Assembly: GCF_020524025.1 (NCBI RefSeq)
Contig: NZ_JAIVKN010000006.1
Span: 22,451 to 86,450, forward strand
DNA length: 64,000 nt
Source of the DNA: Halobacillus litoralis
GTDB taxonomy: Bacteria; Bacillota; Bacilli; Bacillales; Halobacillaceae
Direction: 5' to 3'
Part shown: piece after piece, positions 1 to 8,863 of the stretch
Position numbering within the stretch: the stretch's first letter is position 1
Layout of the letters: the number at the start of each line of letters is the position of its first letter
Position numbers and translations under genes: made by a program
Notes under the pieces: model-generated
What the model saw: only the letters and a program-made list of their open reading frames with translations
The model's database searches: none
Told to the model about the DNA's origin: nothing

Positions 1-818
1 TTGGAAAGAATCTCGTATTCTTCACCGAGGTTCTTATCAGCAAGAGCCGCTGCTACGATATAAACTTCACCCTCTTTTTCAGCCTTGATGTAATCAAGGT
101 CAGAGTGAACAGCAAGCGTTACGTTCGCTGGCAGCGTCCAGGGAGTTGTCGTCCATCCAAGGAAAAATTCATTGTCAGAACCTTTCACCTTAAACTTAGC
201 CGTAGCAGAAAGGTCTTTCACATCTTCATATCCCTGCGCCACTTCGTGTGAACTTAATGTCGTTTGACAGCTCGGGCAGTAAGGAGTAACACGATGACCT
301 TTAGAAAGTAAGTCACGCTTGTGAAGATCACTCAGGATATACCAGACGCTCTCGATATAACGGTTTTGCAGCGTTACGTAAGGGTCATCCATATCAAGCC
401 AGTACCCGATGGATTCTGTAAATTCACGCCATTCTTTCTCATAGTTGAAGACACTTTCCTTACATTTTTCAATAAACTTCTCAACGCCGTATTCTTCAAT
501 CTGTTGTTTGCCGGATATTCCAAGCTGCTTCTCCACTTCAAGCTCAACCGGGAGACCATGAGTATCCCAGCCGCCTTTACGTAGAACTTGATAGCCCTGC
601 ATGGTTTTATAACGGCCAACAAAGTCTTTAATGACACGGCCCAGTACGTGACCGGCGTGCGGCAGACCATTAGCTGTTGGAGGTCCTTCATAGAAAACAA
701 ATGTTTCTGCGCCCTCACGCTCGTTCATCGAACGTCGGAAGACATTTTCTTTATTCCAGTAATCTTTGACACGATTTTCGCGGTCTAATGCCGCTTCTTT
801 CGTATTGACACTGCGCAT
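1..818 (-). CDS. ileS: Isoleucyl-tRNA synthetase, N-terminal part (runs off the left edge)
   Basis: This class I aminoacyl-tRNA synthetase charges tRNA-Ile with isoleucine in the cytoplasm. Reading back from 818 gives [15 protein letters not shown], preceded by a GAGGTGG ribosome binding site at about 824-830. The class I signature is PHAGH (the HIGH motif, about residues 58-62), followed by [10 protein letters not shown]. The surroundings ([15 protein letters not shown]) match the eukaryote-like IleS2 clade and differ from the GPPYANGDIHxGH of the common bacterial IleS1, such as the B. subtilis enzyme. The frame stays open to position 1, so about 272 residues are visible and the KMSKS loop and anticodon domain lie outside. 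A T-box leader controls it. The enzyme call is firm; the subclass is a strong inference from motifs. Confidence 0.93.
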   Translation of the reverse strand, partial: MRSVNTKEAALDRENRVKDYWNKENVFRRSMNEREGAETFVFYEGPPTANGLPHAGHVLGRVIKDFVGRYKTMQGYQVLRKGGWDTHGLPVELEVEKQLGISGKQQIEEYGVEKFIEKCKESVFNYEKEWREFTESIGYWLDMDDPYVTLQNRYIESVWYILSDLHKRDLLSKGHRVTPYCPSCQTTLSSHEVAQGYEDVKDLSATAKFKVKGSDNEFFLGWTTTPWTLPANVTLAVHSDLDYIKAEKEGEVYIVAAALADKNLGEEYEILS

Positions 819-912
819 TTCTTCCACCTCTTACCCTTTTTTAATTTTTGTATAGAAAGATGATTAAACACTTTATTTTTTCTGCCAGGCAGACAATTCC
901 ACACTTACATAC

Positions 913-948
913 AAAAATCCGCCCCTGTATAAAAAAACAGGGACGGAT
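913..948 (-). terminator. T-box-controlled terminator upstream of ileS
   Basis: On the minus strand ATCCGTCCCTG (948-938) pairs with CAGGGGCGGAT (27-17 of the 900 block), followed by a T run at 917-913. Part of the 5' arm adjoins the T-box sequence, as expected for mutually exclusive terminator and antiterminator folds. Confidence 0.88.
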
Positions 949-1171
949 GTTATTCCGCGGTACCACCCATATTCCGTACACTTTTGTACGGCTCTCGGTT
1001 CACATTGCGGATAACGGCCGCCAGCCGGTTCCACTTACTCTGTATCATTTCAGCAGAACTTCTCAGAGATGATCTTCAGCTATTTTCCGCCTTCGCTTTT
1101 CACCAACCAGCGACTCTCTTAAGTCCGGAATAAAAGCCTACTCTTCTCGTCAACGAAACTATACGTATCTT
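913..1171 (-). promoter_or_regulatory. T-box riboswitch leader of ileS
   Basis: Read on the minus strand, this leader carries the T-box sequence GGGTGGTACCGCGG (956-969), which pairs with the uncharged tRNA CCA end, and a Stem I region with a GAGAGTCGCTGGTTGGTG block at about 1102-1119. The presumed specifier region (1068-1073) reads ATCATC, so either triplet is an isoleucine codon, in agreement with the ileS gene. An intrinsic terminator closes the leader. By family knowledge, uncharged tRNA-Ile stabilises the antiterminator and lets ileS be transcribed. Confidence 0.93.
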
Positions 1172-1177
1172 CTCCAT

Positions 1178-1206
1178 ATCGTACAATGGAATCTTTTGTG
1201 TGTCAA
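1178..1206 (-). promoter_or_regulatory. Sigma-A promoter of ileS
   Basis: Minus-strand -35 TTGACA (1206-1201), 17-nt spacer, -10 TACGAT (1183-1178). Transcription would start near 1171, just ahead of T-box Stem I. Confidence 0.8.
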
Positions 1207-1471
1207 AACTTTCTTATCCCCATCCTCGCCCATTCTCCATATAATTATACATCTCTTTGATTCATTACCTCTGCGTCACACCTCTATGTTTTTTTAGATG
1301 AACACCTTGGAATCAAGCCTTTTAATAAAGGGTATTTTCTTGAAAAACCTTCTTAAACAAACGTTTGATCAATTCAATTTACTTATCACTCACTATCAAT
1401 ATCCAGTATTATCATTTATCGGCTGCCTCGCTTACAATAAATGTATCTAAGAAAAGAAAGCAGGGGATCTT

Positions 1472-2248
1472 ATGTCAGATGAAATTAAAAAAGTCGTCCA
1501 GGATGTATTTTCAAAAAGTAAAGAATCCTATGTTCAAAGCTCTACACACAAAAGCCAGAATGACTTAGACCTTATTTTAAATTGGGTTGAGCCACGGCCG
1601 GACTGGAAAGTTCTTGACATCGCTACAGGCGGAGGCCATGTCGCTAAGACATTGAGCCCACACGTACACAGAGTTTTTGCTACAGATCTCACCAAGGAGA
1701 TGTTGCAAAACACATCTTCCCACCTTGAAAAGTACGCCAACATTGAATATGTAATCGCTGATGCAGAAAACCTCCCCTTCCTTGATGAAAGCTTTGATGC
1801 TGTGACATGCCGCATTGCTCCTCACCATTTCCCTTCGCCCTTACAGTTTATTCAAGAGTCTTACCGTGTCCTGAAACCAGGAGGAAAATGGCTGATGATC
1901 GACAACGTGGCTCCAGAAGACCCGGAGCTCGACCGGTTTTATAACACATTTGAGAAACAACGGGACCCGGGCCACGTCCGTGCTTTAAAGAAATCCGAAT
2001 GGAATGAAATGCTGCGCAGCCAAGGATTCACTATACAGAAGCAGCTTTCCAGAAAAAAGACGCTTCCTTTTCAGGACTGGGTAACACGAACCCTGTTCAC
2101 CGTTCCAGAACAAAAGGCAGTTGAAGAAAGATTCAAACAAGCCAGCCAAGAGATGAAGGAATACTTTTCTATTAAAGAGGAGAATCATCAGGTTCATTCG
2201 TTTACCATTGATGAATTAATGGTGCTTGTAGAAAAACATTCCTCCTGA
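1472..2248 (+). CDS. Class I SAM-dependent methyltransferase (UbiE/Methyltransf_11 type)
   Basis: A 258-residue soluble methyltransferase. The SAM-binding motif I is VLDIATGGGHVA at about residues 47-58, followed by an acidic end of strand 2 (FATDLTKEML), a DAENLPF segment typical of motif II, and LKPGGKWLMID further on. This is the classic UbiE/YcgJ-like arrangement. The methyl acceptor cannot be read from the sequence; no quinone-pathway genes are adjacent, so a menaquinone role is not supported. The start ATG follows a modest purine stretch (AGCAGGGGAT). It stands alone, divergent from ileS and 69 nt before the oxidase pair. The family is certain; the substrate is unknown. Confidence 0.85.
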   Translation: MSDEIKKVVQDVFSKSKESYVQSSTHKSQNDLDLILNWVEPRPDWKVLDIATGGGHVAKTLSPHVHRVFATDLTKEMLQNTSSHLEKYANIEYVIADAENLPFLDESFDAVTCRIAPHHFPSPLQFIQESYRVLKPGGKWLMIDNVAPEDPELDRFYNTFEKQRDPGHVRALKKSEWNEMLRSQGFTIQKQLSRKKTLPFQDWVTRTLFTVPEQKAVEERFKQASQEMKEYFSIKEENHQVHSFTIDELMVLVEKHSS

Positions 2249-2317
2249 CGAATAATCCACCATCACATTGGAAGAATAATCAAGGTATGAATGAAATTGT
2301 TTGTGAGGTGGAGATGA

Positions 2318-3643
2318 ATGGATATCGTCGTAATGGCCCGTGCCCTCTTTGGAACATCACTTGGATTCCATATTATTTACGCAACGATCGGTGTGGGACT
2401 TCCCGTGATGATTATCATTGCAGAAGTTTTGTACTTTATAAAGAAAGACCCGGATTACGCCTTAATGGCGAAACGATGGACGAAAGGGTTCGCAATTTTA
2501 TTAGCTGTATCCATAGCATCAGGAACGATTGTAGGAGTTATGATATCCCTGTTATTTCCGGACTTCATGGAAATTGTGGGGCAGGTCATCGCTCTTCCGT
2601 TCCAAATGGAAATCTTCGCCTTCCTCATTGAAGCGGTATTTATGTCCATCTACCTGTATGCGGCTGATCGTTTACCACCGACATTGAGGTTTATCAGTAT
2701 CATCTCTGTAGCTCTTGGAGCAACCGCTTCGGCTATACTAATCACCGATGTTCATGCATGGATGAACACACCGGCGGGATTCAATATCTCTCCAAACGGT
2801 GAGATCACTGATGTGGATACATGGGCCGCATTTTTCAACCCAAGCTTCGGAGTAACAGCGATCCATGTAACCCTCTCCGCTTACATGACCGTTGCCTTTC
2901 TCATTGCTTCCATAGCCGCTCTTCGTTTAATGAAGAGTAAAATCTCAGATAAAGAAAGGGCCTACCATAAAAAAGCGCTGACGATTGCGCTGTACTTTGG
3001 AGCCATTATGTCCCTTGGGACCGCCATTAATGGACACGAAACAGCTCAGATGCTGCACGAGTATAATCCGAGAAAACTGGCAGCGGCGGAAGGGCTTTTC
3101 GAAACGCAGAGCTATGCTCCACTCTCAGTAGGAGGCTACACCTCTCTTGAGGATCAGCGGGTCAAATATGCGATCGAAATCCCTTATGGGCTGAGTTTTC
3201 TTGCAGGGGATCGTTTTGACACAGAAGTCATGGGCCTAAATGAATGGCCGGAAGAACTCTGGCCCCCTCTCTATGTCCACGTCCTCTTTAACGTGATGGT
3301 CGGAATTGGGTCTGTACTCATACTTATCGCTTTTGCATCCCTGTTCTGGAAACATGTACTGAAAAGAGATTTCCCTGGCTGGATGCTCGCCATCCTTGTT
3401 ACCAGCGGCCCGCTCGCTATGCTTGCGATTGAGACAGGCTGGTGCTTCAGCTGTATCGGACGCCAGCCATGGACCATTACAGATGTCCTGCGGACGGGAG
3501 AAGCTGCCACAAAATCAAAAAGCGTCGGCTTTCTCTTCTACTTATTCATCAGTCTGTATGTAACATTATTATTTGTTACTGCCTTTGTTCTACGTTTCTA
3601 CTTCAAACGCAATCCGGTGAGTAAAGATTTGAAAACTCAATAA
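2318..3643 (+). CDS. cydA: Cytochrome bd-type quinol oxidase subunit I (CydA/YthA-like)
   Basis: Membrane subunit of a bd-type terminal oxidase that oxidises quinol and reduces oxygen to water. The 441-residue protein has about nine hydrophobic segments. His18 in GTSLGFHIIYATIGVGLP fits the conserved N-terminal haem ligand, EIFAFLIEAVF the conserved membrane glutamate region, and GRQPWTI the hallmark near the C-terminal third. It is shorter than classical E. coli CydA because the quinol loop (after VGGYTSLEDQ) is short, as in the YthA/CIO-like subgroup. GAGGTGG lies just before the ATG. The subunit II gene follows 26 nt later, so they form one operon. The cydDC exporter genes are about 41 kb away. 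Confidence 0.92.
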   Translation: MDIVVMARALFGTSLGFHIIYATIGVGLPVMIIIAEVLYFIKKDPDYALMAKRWTKGFAILLAVSIASGTIVGVMISLLFPDFMEIVGQVIALPFQMEIFAFLIEAVFMSIYLYAADRLPPTLRFISIISVALGATASAILITDVHAWMNTPAGFNISPNGEITDVDTWAAFFNPSFGVTAIHVTLSAYMTVAFLIASIAALRLMKSKISDKERAYHKKALTIALYFGAIMSLGTAINGHETAQMLHEYNPRKLAAAEGLFETQSYAPLSVGGYTSLEDQRVKYAIEIPYGLSFLAGDRFDTEVMGLNEWPEELWPPLYVHVLFNVMVGIGSVLILIAFASLFWKHVLKRDFPGWMLAILVTSGPLAMLAIETGWCFSCIGRQPWTITDVLRTGEAATKSKSVGFLFYLFISLYVTLLFVTAFVLRFYFKRNPVSKDLKTQ

Positions 3644-3669
3644 TGGACAAGTAAGGAGGGTAAAATTAT

Positions 3670-4695
3670 ATGGAAGCATCAACACTAGCGATTACCATCC
3701 TCTGGAGTTTACTCTTCGTCTACTCGATTCTCGGGTCGTTGGATTTTGGAGCTGGATTCTGGGGCATGATCTATGGGAAAAACGAAGAAAAAAGCGCATC
3801 ACAAATTGCCAACCGTTTCCTTTCACCTACATGGGAAGTAACGAATGTATTTTTAGTCATATTCGTCGTTTCTGTGGTTACTTTTTTCCCTTTTGCTACA
3901 ACGTTATTAGGAAGTATTCTTCTCGTACCTGTGGCTCTTGGGATCCTTCTGCTGACTATTCGAACGACGTTTATGGTTTTCCAGCACTATGCCGGGAGAT
4001 TTGTGAATATCTTACGGCTCACGTCCGGCATCACAGGGTTAATCATTCCTGCACTGCTTGTCAGCATTCTCCCCATCACACTGGGAGGATTTGTGAGTTA
4101 TGAAGATCACTACCCTCGTTTACAGTACGGAGAGCTTTTCGCACACCCTACTCTGTATATGCATATTTTATTTGGAATATCGACGGAACTTTTCATTTCC
4201 TCTATTTTCTTAATGGATTATGCAAAAGAAGCAGAAGACTGGAACGCCTATCATACCTTTCGTAAACACTCAATCTGGCTGGGACCTGTCAATATCGCGG
4301 TAGCTATGCTGACTATTGGAACCTTTCCTACAGAAGCATCGTGGATTGTGGAAAACATTCAGGAGAATTGGTTCGCCTTTGGGCTTTCCTTATTATTTTT
4401 CCTCGTTGGGTATGCTTTACTTTTCGTAAAAAAGAAGGATGGACGCAAAGGCCGGGCCCGCATATCTGTTGTGATGATTGTTTTACAGTATGCGGTCGCC
4501 ATCTACGCTTATGGCTCAGCTCACCTTCCTTATCTCATCTATCCGGACTTAACGGTTACAGACGGATTTACAAACCCGGATACCTTTTATCCGATGTTGA
4601 TTGTCTACGCCGTTGGTTTCGGCATTCTTATCCCAGCCTTCTTTCTCTTCTGGAGATTATTCCTTAAGGACCGGCGGTATTTACGTCAGGAATAA
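3670..4695 (+). CDS. cydB: Cytochrome bd-type quinol oxidase subunit II (CydB/YthB-like)
   Basis: The partner of the preceding gene, 341 residues, made almost entirely of membrane helices (about eight or nine). The N-terminus LFVYSILGSLDFGAGFWGM matches the conserved start of CydB/YthB. It stabilises haem binding in the complex. AAGGAGGG precedes the ATG, and a terminator begins 8 nt after the stop, so transcription of the pair ends here. The length and short form suit the YthB subgroup. Confidence 0.9.
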   Translation: MEASTLAITILWSLLFVYSILGSLDFGAGFWGMIYGKNEEKSASQIANRFLSPTWEVTNVFLVIFVVSVVTFFPFATTLLGSILLVPVALGILLLTIRTTFMVFQHYAGRFVNILRLTSGITGLIIPALLVSILPITLGGFVSYEDHYPRLQYGELFAHPTLYMHILFGISTELFISSIFLMDYAKEAEDWNAYHTFRKHSIWLGPVNIAVAMLTIGTFPTEASWIVENIQENWFAFGLSLLFFLVGYALLFVKKKDGRKGRARISVVMIVLQYAVAIYAYGSAHLPYLIYPDLTVTDGFTNPDTFYPMLIVYAVGFGILIPAFFLFWRLFLKDRRYLRQE

Positions 4696-4702
4696 TTAAG
4701 GC

Positions 4703-4734
4703 AGCAGCTTGAATTTTTCAGGCTGCTTTTTTTA
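4703..4734 (+). terminator. Intrinsic terminator after the bd oxidase genes
   Basis: AGCAGCTTGAA pairs with TTCAGGCTGCT across a short T loop, followed by seven Ts. Confidence 0.85.
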
Positions 4735-4893
4735 TTTCTACTCGAGTTTACGACTCTCTCTCCATCGTTTACTGCCTATCTTAACAAGGTATATATCAAG
4801 AAGCGAGTTTTCTGGACAACCGCGTTCATCTATAAAAAACCTTAAAATCAGGCGGAATAAAATCCACCGTAAAGATAAGAAAGGGGAAAGAAC

Positions 4894-5340
4894 ATGCCTT
4901 TTGACTACGACATCGATTTTGACCACACCGATTTTCGTAAGAATCCTGAAAAATACCGGGTTGGGCGCGGGGAGCAGGGAGTGCTGCTTGTTGAACCGTA
5001 CAAGAGTGAAATTCTTCCACACTGGCGTTTTAAAACTCCTGATATTGCTAAAGAGTCTTCCGAAAAGATTTATCAGATGTTTGTCGATTACAAAAAAGAC
5101 AATGATTTTGTGGGAATGGACATGGCCAGAAAATTTCTACAGATGGGATACACAAGATCCAGGAGATATGCTAATTATAAAGGCGGCAAAAAATATGATA
5201 ATAACGGAGAAATTAACGATCGTGAGATAGATGAAGAAAAAGCAGAATCTGCCAGGATATTTGAAGAGAAATGGATTAAAGCCCGTGAAGATGAAGAATA
5301 CTTGAAAAAGAAGAAAACTCACCAAAAAGAATTCGGATAA
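4894..5340 (+). CDS. DUF4385-like cytoplasmic protein
   Basis: A 148-residue soluble, highly charged protein. The stretch YRVGRGEQGVLLVEPYKSE followed by LPHWRFKTP resembles the DUF4385 family as I recall it; the function is unknown. The C-terminal third is rich in Lys and Glu and probably helical. There is no signal peptide or membrane segment. AAGGGGAAAG precedes the ATG. It is flanked by its own upstream space and a separate promoter downstream, so it appears monocistronic. Confidence 0.7.
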   Translation: MPFDYDIDFDHTDFRKNPEKYRVGRGEQGVLLVEPYKSEILPHWRFKTPDIAKESSEKIYQMFVDYKKDNDFVGMDMARKFLQMGYTRSRRYANYKGGKKYDNNGEINDREIDEEKAESARIFEEKWIKAREDEEYLKKKKTHQKEFG

Positions 5341-5343
5341 ACA

Positions 5344-5372
5344 TTGACATTTCTTCCTCTCAAACGTAGGAT
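5344..5372 (+). promoter_or_regulatory. Sigma-A promoter of the small membrane protein gene
   Basis: -35 TTGACA (5344-5349), 17-nt spacer, -10 TAGGAT (5367-5372). It begins within 4 nt of the preceding stop codon. Confidence 0.7.
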
Positions 5373-5426
5373 ACTATTAACCCGAGTAATCAAATCGGAT
5401 TAATGAAATAAACGAGGAGCTTGATC

Positions 5427-5759
5427 ATGAAATCCTTCCCTCTTCTTCTCACCCTGCTTCTTATGGCTGCGTCCTGGATTATGGGTGTCTGCTTTTTATC
5501 TGTCATTTATACACCAACGATTATCCTCCCTTTATTTAACGAGTATTTTTGGGTCCGGAATCATACAGGATTATTAGGTCCGACTGTTGTATTCACTTTA
5601 TTTACAGCACCACTTCTCATTTATGCATTCCTAAAAAGAAACGATCTAAAAAGAAAGAAAACCTGGTACAGTATTACAGCTGTTACTCAGCTGTTCTGGG
5701 TAGCAACGATTGCCCTTCAACTTAAAACGACCGCTTTCAATTTAGGCATCTGCCATTAA
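5427..5759 (+). CDS. Small membrane protein, unknown function
   Basis: A 110-residue protein with three hydrophobic segments: about residues 4-26 (LLLTLLLMAASWIMGVCFL), 48-68, and 82-98. A basic KRNDLKRKK loop between the second and third segments would lie in the cytoplasm. I do not recognise the family. The start is placed at the ATG at 5427 because GAGGAG at 5414-5419 lies 7 nt upstream; a TTG six bases earlier would sit too close to it. It has its own sigma-A promoter. Confidence 0.65.
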   Translation: MKSFPLLLTLLLMAASWIMGVCFLSVIYTPTIILPLFNEYFWVRNHTGLLGPTVVFTLFTAPLLIYAFLKRNDLKRKKTWYSITAVTQLFWVATIALQLKTTAFNLGICH

Positions 5760-5789
5760 ATAACAGGATATCCTTTATTTATGTCGAAT

Positions 5790-5804
5790 CCCCCACAAAG
5801 GGGG
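5790..5804 (+). promoter_or_regulatory. Hairpin that covers the ribosome binding site of the next gene
   Basis: CCCCC (5790-5794), loop ACAAA, GGGGG (5800-5804). The G run is the Shine-Dalgarno sequence of the ATG at 5813, so this stem would reduce translation unless it is opened. Confidence 0.5.
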
Positions 5805-5812
5805 AATGTGAT

Positions 5813-6220
5813 ATGGAATTCAAAACATTTTTCGAACAGTTCAAAGAAAGAGCCGGTCGACAGGATTTAAACTATTTGAAAGAAACGATTTCCGAAGACT
5901 TGCAGGCAAGGGAAATTCGAAACGGAGAAGTCGTCGATTATCATTTTGAAGACTCAATTTCGGGATGGAAACAGGCTTTTGATTATTTTGCTGAAAAGGA
6001 TATGGAGTGGATTTATACAGATCACTCTTTTATACAATTGTGCGATGATGAGTGGCTGGCTGCTTTTTGGGTTTCCATTTACCTTGAAGGAAAGTTGTTG
6101 GAGAGTTCTAATCTATTTTTCAATTCGTACCGATACGAGAATGACCATTGGAAATTAATTCGAACGTACATAGAAGCTGGAGTGGAAACTCCTCTAGCTG
6201 TTAAAGAAGCCTGCTCTTAA
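5813..6220 (+). CDS. NTF2/SnoaL-like small protein
   Basis: A 135-residue soluble protein. An N-terminal helical region, then alternating strands (WIYTDHSFIQLCDDEWLAAF) and a C-terminal WKLIRTYIEAGVETP suggest the cone-like NTF2/SnoaL fold, which serves as a ligand pocket or enzyme scaffold. No catalytic residue set can be assigned. Its ribosome binding site lies inside a short GC hairpin. A weak terminator-like stem (AGCCT/AGGCT plus Ts) follows the stop at about 6206-6236. The fold assignment is tentative. Confidence 0.6.
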   Translation: MEFKTFFEQFKERAGRQDLNYLKETISEDLQAREIRNGEVVDYHFEDSISGWKQAFDYFAEKDMEWIYTDHSFIQLCDDEWLAAFWVSIYLEGKLLESSNLFFNSYRYENDHWKLIRTYIEAGVETPLAVKEACS

Positions 6221-6270
6221 TTAGGAGGCTTTTTTACATTTGAAAAATTCAATAAATTTATTTCTGCATA

Positions 6271-6299
6271 TTGTCAAAACTTTCTGAGTAGTGTAGAGT
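6271..6299 (+). promoter_or_regulatory. Promoter of the methionine operon
   Basis: -35 TTGTCA (6271-6276), 17-nt spacer, -10 TAGAGT (6294-6299), about 35 nt before the S-box. Confidence 0.65.
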
Positions 6300-6333
6300 A
6301 GTCATCAACATTTAGAAAAAATTACAATTGAAT

Positions 6334-6488
6334 TTCTTATCAAGAGAGGCAGAGGGACTGGCCCTGCGAAGCCTCAGCAACCACTGGATCGTCCAGAAAG
6401 GTGCTAACTCCAGCAAGTTGTTCGTCAACTTGGAAGATAAGAAGAAGACTAATTATCCAAAGCCTTCTTCTTTTAAGAAGGCTTTTTT
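6334..6488 (+). promoter_or_regulatory. S-box (SAM-I) riboswitch with terminator
   Basis: P1 is TTCTTATC (6334-6341) with GATAAGAA (6436-6443). Between them lie the conserved AGAGAGGCAGAGGGACTGGC and GAAGCCTCAGCAACC blocks, AAAGGTGCTAACTCC, and the family's closing GGAAGATAAGAAG. The expression platform is the hairpin at 6461-6488 (GCCTTCTTC/GAAGAAGGC-like arms, then Ts). By established knowledge, bound S-adenosylmethionine favours the terminator and turns off the downstream met genes. Confidence 0.95.
6460..6488 (+). terminator. Terminator of the S-box riboswitch
   Basis: AAGCCTTCTTC pairs with AAGAAGGCTT around a TTTT loop, followed by a T run. It is the OFF-state structure of the riboswitch. 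Confidence 0.88.
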
Positions 6489-6566
6489 ATTTTTTATAAG
6501 ACCTTTTTCCACCCAGATTCAATGCGGACATCCCGCCATGTCATTATTTTTCAAGGAGTGAAGACC

Positions 6567-7685
6567 ATGTGTCCACATAACGATACGAAATTTGTTCAAA
6601 CAGGAAATCAACCTCATGAATCCAAAGGAGCCATTAATCCGCCTGTCTATTTCTCCACCCCCTATAGACACCCAGGTCTTGGAGAGTCCACCGGTTACGA
6701 CTACACCCGTACAGGCAATCCGACGAGGGCCGTACTGGAGTCATCCATTGCAGATATTGAAGAAGGCGATGCAGGTTTTGCTTTCAGTTCCGGGATGGCA
6801 GCTATCCAAACCGCCCTTTCACTCTTCAAGAGGGGCGACGAAATTATTGTTTCAGAAGACTTATACGGTGGAACTTTCCGGTTGTTTGAGCATATGGAGG
6901 AACGCTATGACCTCCGCTTCCACTACTGTGACAGCAAGAAGCTGGAGAACATCCAGGATTACATCAATGAGCAGACGAAAGCCATTTATGTAGAAACACC
7001 GACGAACCCATTGATGCACACCGCAGATATTTCCGAAATTTCTAAGCTGGCGAAGGCCAACGGGTTATTGCTGCTCGTTGACAATACGCTGTACACACCC
7101 GTCCTTCAACAGCCCATTAAGGAAGGGGCTGATGTTGTCATTCATAGTGCAACGAAATATTTAGCCGGGCACAACGATGTTCTTGCTGGGATTCTGGTGA
7201 GTAAAGGCAAGAACGTCAGTGAACGGCTGGCTTTTCACCAGAACACCTCTGGAGCGGTGCTTTCACCTTTTGATTCGTGGCTTGTCATGCGCGGGATGAA
7301 AACTTTACCGCTCCGCATGCGTCAGCACGAATTCAATGCGAAAGCCGTTGTGGACTTTTTCGAAAAACACCCAGCTGTCACAGACGTTTTCTACCCTGGA
7401 AAAGGAGGCATGGTTTCCTTCCGTCTGAAATCAGAGGACTGGATCGATTCTTTTTTAAGAAACTTAAACCTTATCAGTTTTGCTGAAAGCCTGGGGGGCG
7501 TTGAAAGCTTCATCACCTATCCAGCTACACAGACACATGCAGATATACCTGAAGAAACACGTGTCGGTTATGGTGTCTGCAACCGGCTCTTACGGTTCTC
7601 CGTCGGTGTCGAGCATGTAGATGATATCATTCACGACCTCGAATATACGTTGAATCAATTACCAAAGGAGGAAACCGTAAAATGA
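6567..7685 (+). CDS. metI: Cystathionine gamma-synthase / O-acetylhomoserine thiolyase type (MetI)
   Basis: PLP-dependent enzyme of the Cys/Met metabolism family that joins an acylated homoserine with cysteine to make cystathionine, the first transsulfuration step to methionine. The 372-residue protein has YDYTRTGNPTR (cofactor phosphate region), FSSGMAAI, and HSATKYLAGHNDVLAG, whose Lys carries PLP. The start is the ATG at 6567, 7 nt after AAGGAG; an in-frame ATG at 6522 has no ribosome binding site and lies closer to the riboswitch terminator. It overlaps metC by 4 nt (ATGA). It is the first gene of the S-box operon. Confidence 0.93.
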   Translation: MCPHNDTKFVQTGNQPHESKGAINPPVYFSTPYRHPGLGESTGYDYTRTGNPTRAVLESSIADIEEGDAGFAFSSGMAAIQTALSLFKRGDEIIVSEDLYGGTFRLFEHMEERYDLRFHYCDSKKLENIQDYINEQTKAIYVETPTNPLMHTADISEISKLAKANGLLLLVDNTLYTPVLQQPIKEGADVVIHSATKYLAGHNDVLAGILVSKGKNVSERLAFHQNTSGAVLSPFDSWLVMRGMKTLPLRMRQHEFNAKAVVDFFEKHPAVTDVFYPGKGGMVSFRLKSEDWIDSFLRNLNLISFAESLGGVESFITYPATQTHADIPEETRVGYGVCNRLLRFSVGVEHVDDIIHDLEYTLNQLPKEETVK

Positions 7686-8860
7686 CTGATCATTCTCTTC
7701 AAACCCGTTTGCTGCATAATGACCAAAAGTTCGACCCTCAAACAGGTGCTGTCAGTGTCCCTATTCAACAGGCTTCCACGTTCCACCAGCAGGATTTTGA
7801 CAATCCGGGCGTATATGATTACAGCCGGTCCGGCAACCCTACGCGTCATGCACTGGAAGAAACCATTGCTGGTCTTGAGAGTGGCACACACGGTTTTGCT
7901 TTTGCCTCTGGAATGGCCGCTATTTCCACAGCCTTTATGCTCCTTTCCAAAGGAGATCATGTTGTGATTACACAAGATGTTTACGGTGGTACGTTCCGCA
8001 TGATCCACGATGTGTTATATAAATTTGGAATCGATCACACCTTCGTTGACATGACGGACCTTCATGAGGTGGCGACCGCAATCCAGCCGAACACGAAACT
8101 CTTATATATAGAAACGCCGTCTAATCCGACACTTGAAATTACAGACATTCGGGCTGTCTCTAAACTAGCAAAAGCCAATGACTGTTGGACTTTTGTTGAC
8201 AATACCTTTATGACACCGGCACTGCAGCGTCCACTTGAACTCGGTGCAGACCTTGTTCTCCACAGCGCAACGAAATTTATTGCCGGTCACAGTGATGTCG
8301 TAGCCGGTTTAGCTGTCACGCACAGGAAAGACCTTGCTGAGCAGCTCTCTTTCTTACAAAATTCATTCGGATCTATTCTAGGCGCACACGATTGTTGGCT
8401 CGTGCTTCGCGGCTTGAAGACCTTACACTGTCGAATTACCCAGTCCTCAGCTTCTGCTGTGCAGATTGCCGAGGAACTAAACAAGCACCCTTTAATCGAG
8501 CAGGTCTACTACCCCGGATTCCGGTGTCATCCAGGCAATTCAACCCATTCCTATCAGGCAGATGGCGACGGGGCGGTCCTCTCTTTCCGTCTTAAAAACG
8601 AGGACGCTGTCCGCCAGTTCACAAATGCTGTTGAACTTCCCGTTTATGCTGTAAGTCTTGGAGCAGTTGAGTCGATTCTTTCTTATCCGGCCAGGATGTC
8701 TCATGCATCTATGCCAAAAGCAGAACGAGAGAAACGCGGCATCACTGACGGTCTTCTCCGGCTCTCAGTCGGCCTTGAGAAACCAGAGGATCTCATTAAA
8801 GATTTTTATCAAGCTCTCGCACAAATAAACGACTATACCTGTCTAAAAACTGGAGGGTAA
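7682..8860 (+). CDS. metC: Cystathionine beta-lyase (MetC)
   Basis: PLP enzyme, 392 residues, that splits cystathionine to homocysteine, pyruvate and ammonia. It is a paralogue of the previous gene: YDYSRSGNPTR, FASGMAAIST and HSATKFIAGHSDVVAG (PLP lysine). The order metI-metC follows B. subtilis, which is the main reason to give this copy the lyase role; the two activities are hard to separate by motif alone. AAAGGAGG lies within the end of metI, and the ATGA overlap suggests translational coupling. Confidence 0.92.
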   Translation: MTDHSLQTRLLHNDQKFDPQTGAVSVPIQQASTFHQQDFDNPGVYDYSRSGNPTRHALEETIAGLESGTHGFAFASGMAAISTAFMLLSKGDHVVITQDVYGGTFRMIHDVLYKFGIDHTFVDMTDLHEVATAIQPNTKLLYIETPSNPTLEITDIRAVSKLAKANDCWTFVDNTFMTPALQRPLELGADLVLHSATKFIAGHSDVVAGLAVTHRKDLAEQLSFLQNSFGSILGAHDCWLVLRGLKTLHCRITQSSASAVQIAEELNKHPLIEQVYYPGFRCHPGNSTHSYQADGDGAVLSFRLKNEDAVRQFTNAVELPVYAVSLGAVESILSYPARMSHASMPKAEREKRGITDGLLRLSVGLEKPEDLIKDFYQALAQINDYTCLKTGG

Positions 8861-8863
8861 ATC

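Noticed and set aside
6567..8860. metI and metC as a recent tandem duplication.
   Set aside because: They share motifs but are clearly diverged along their length and match the two ancient enzymes of the pathway in Bacillus order.
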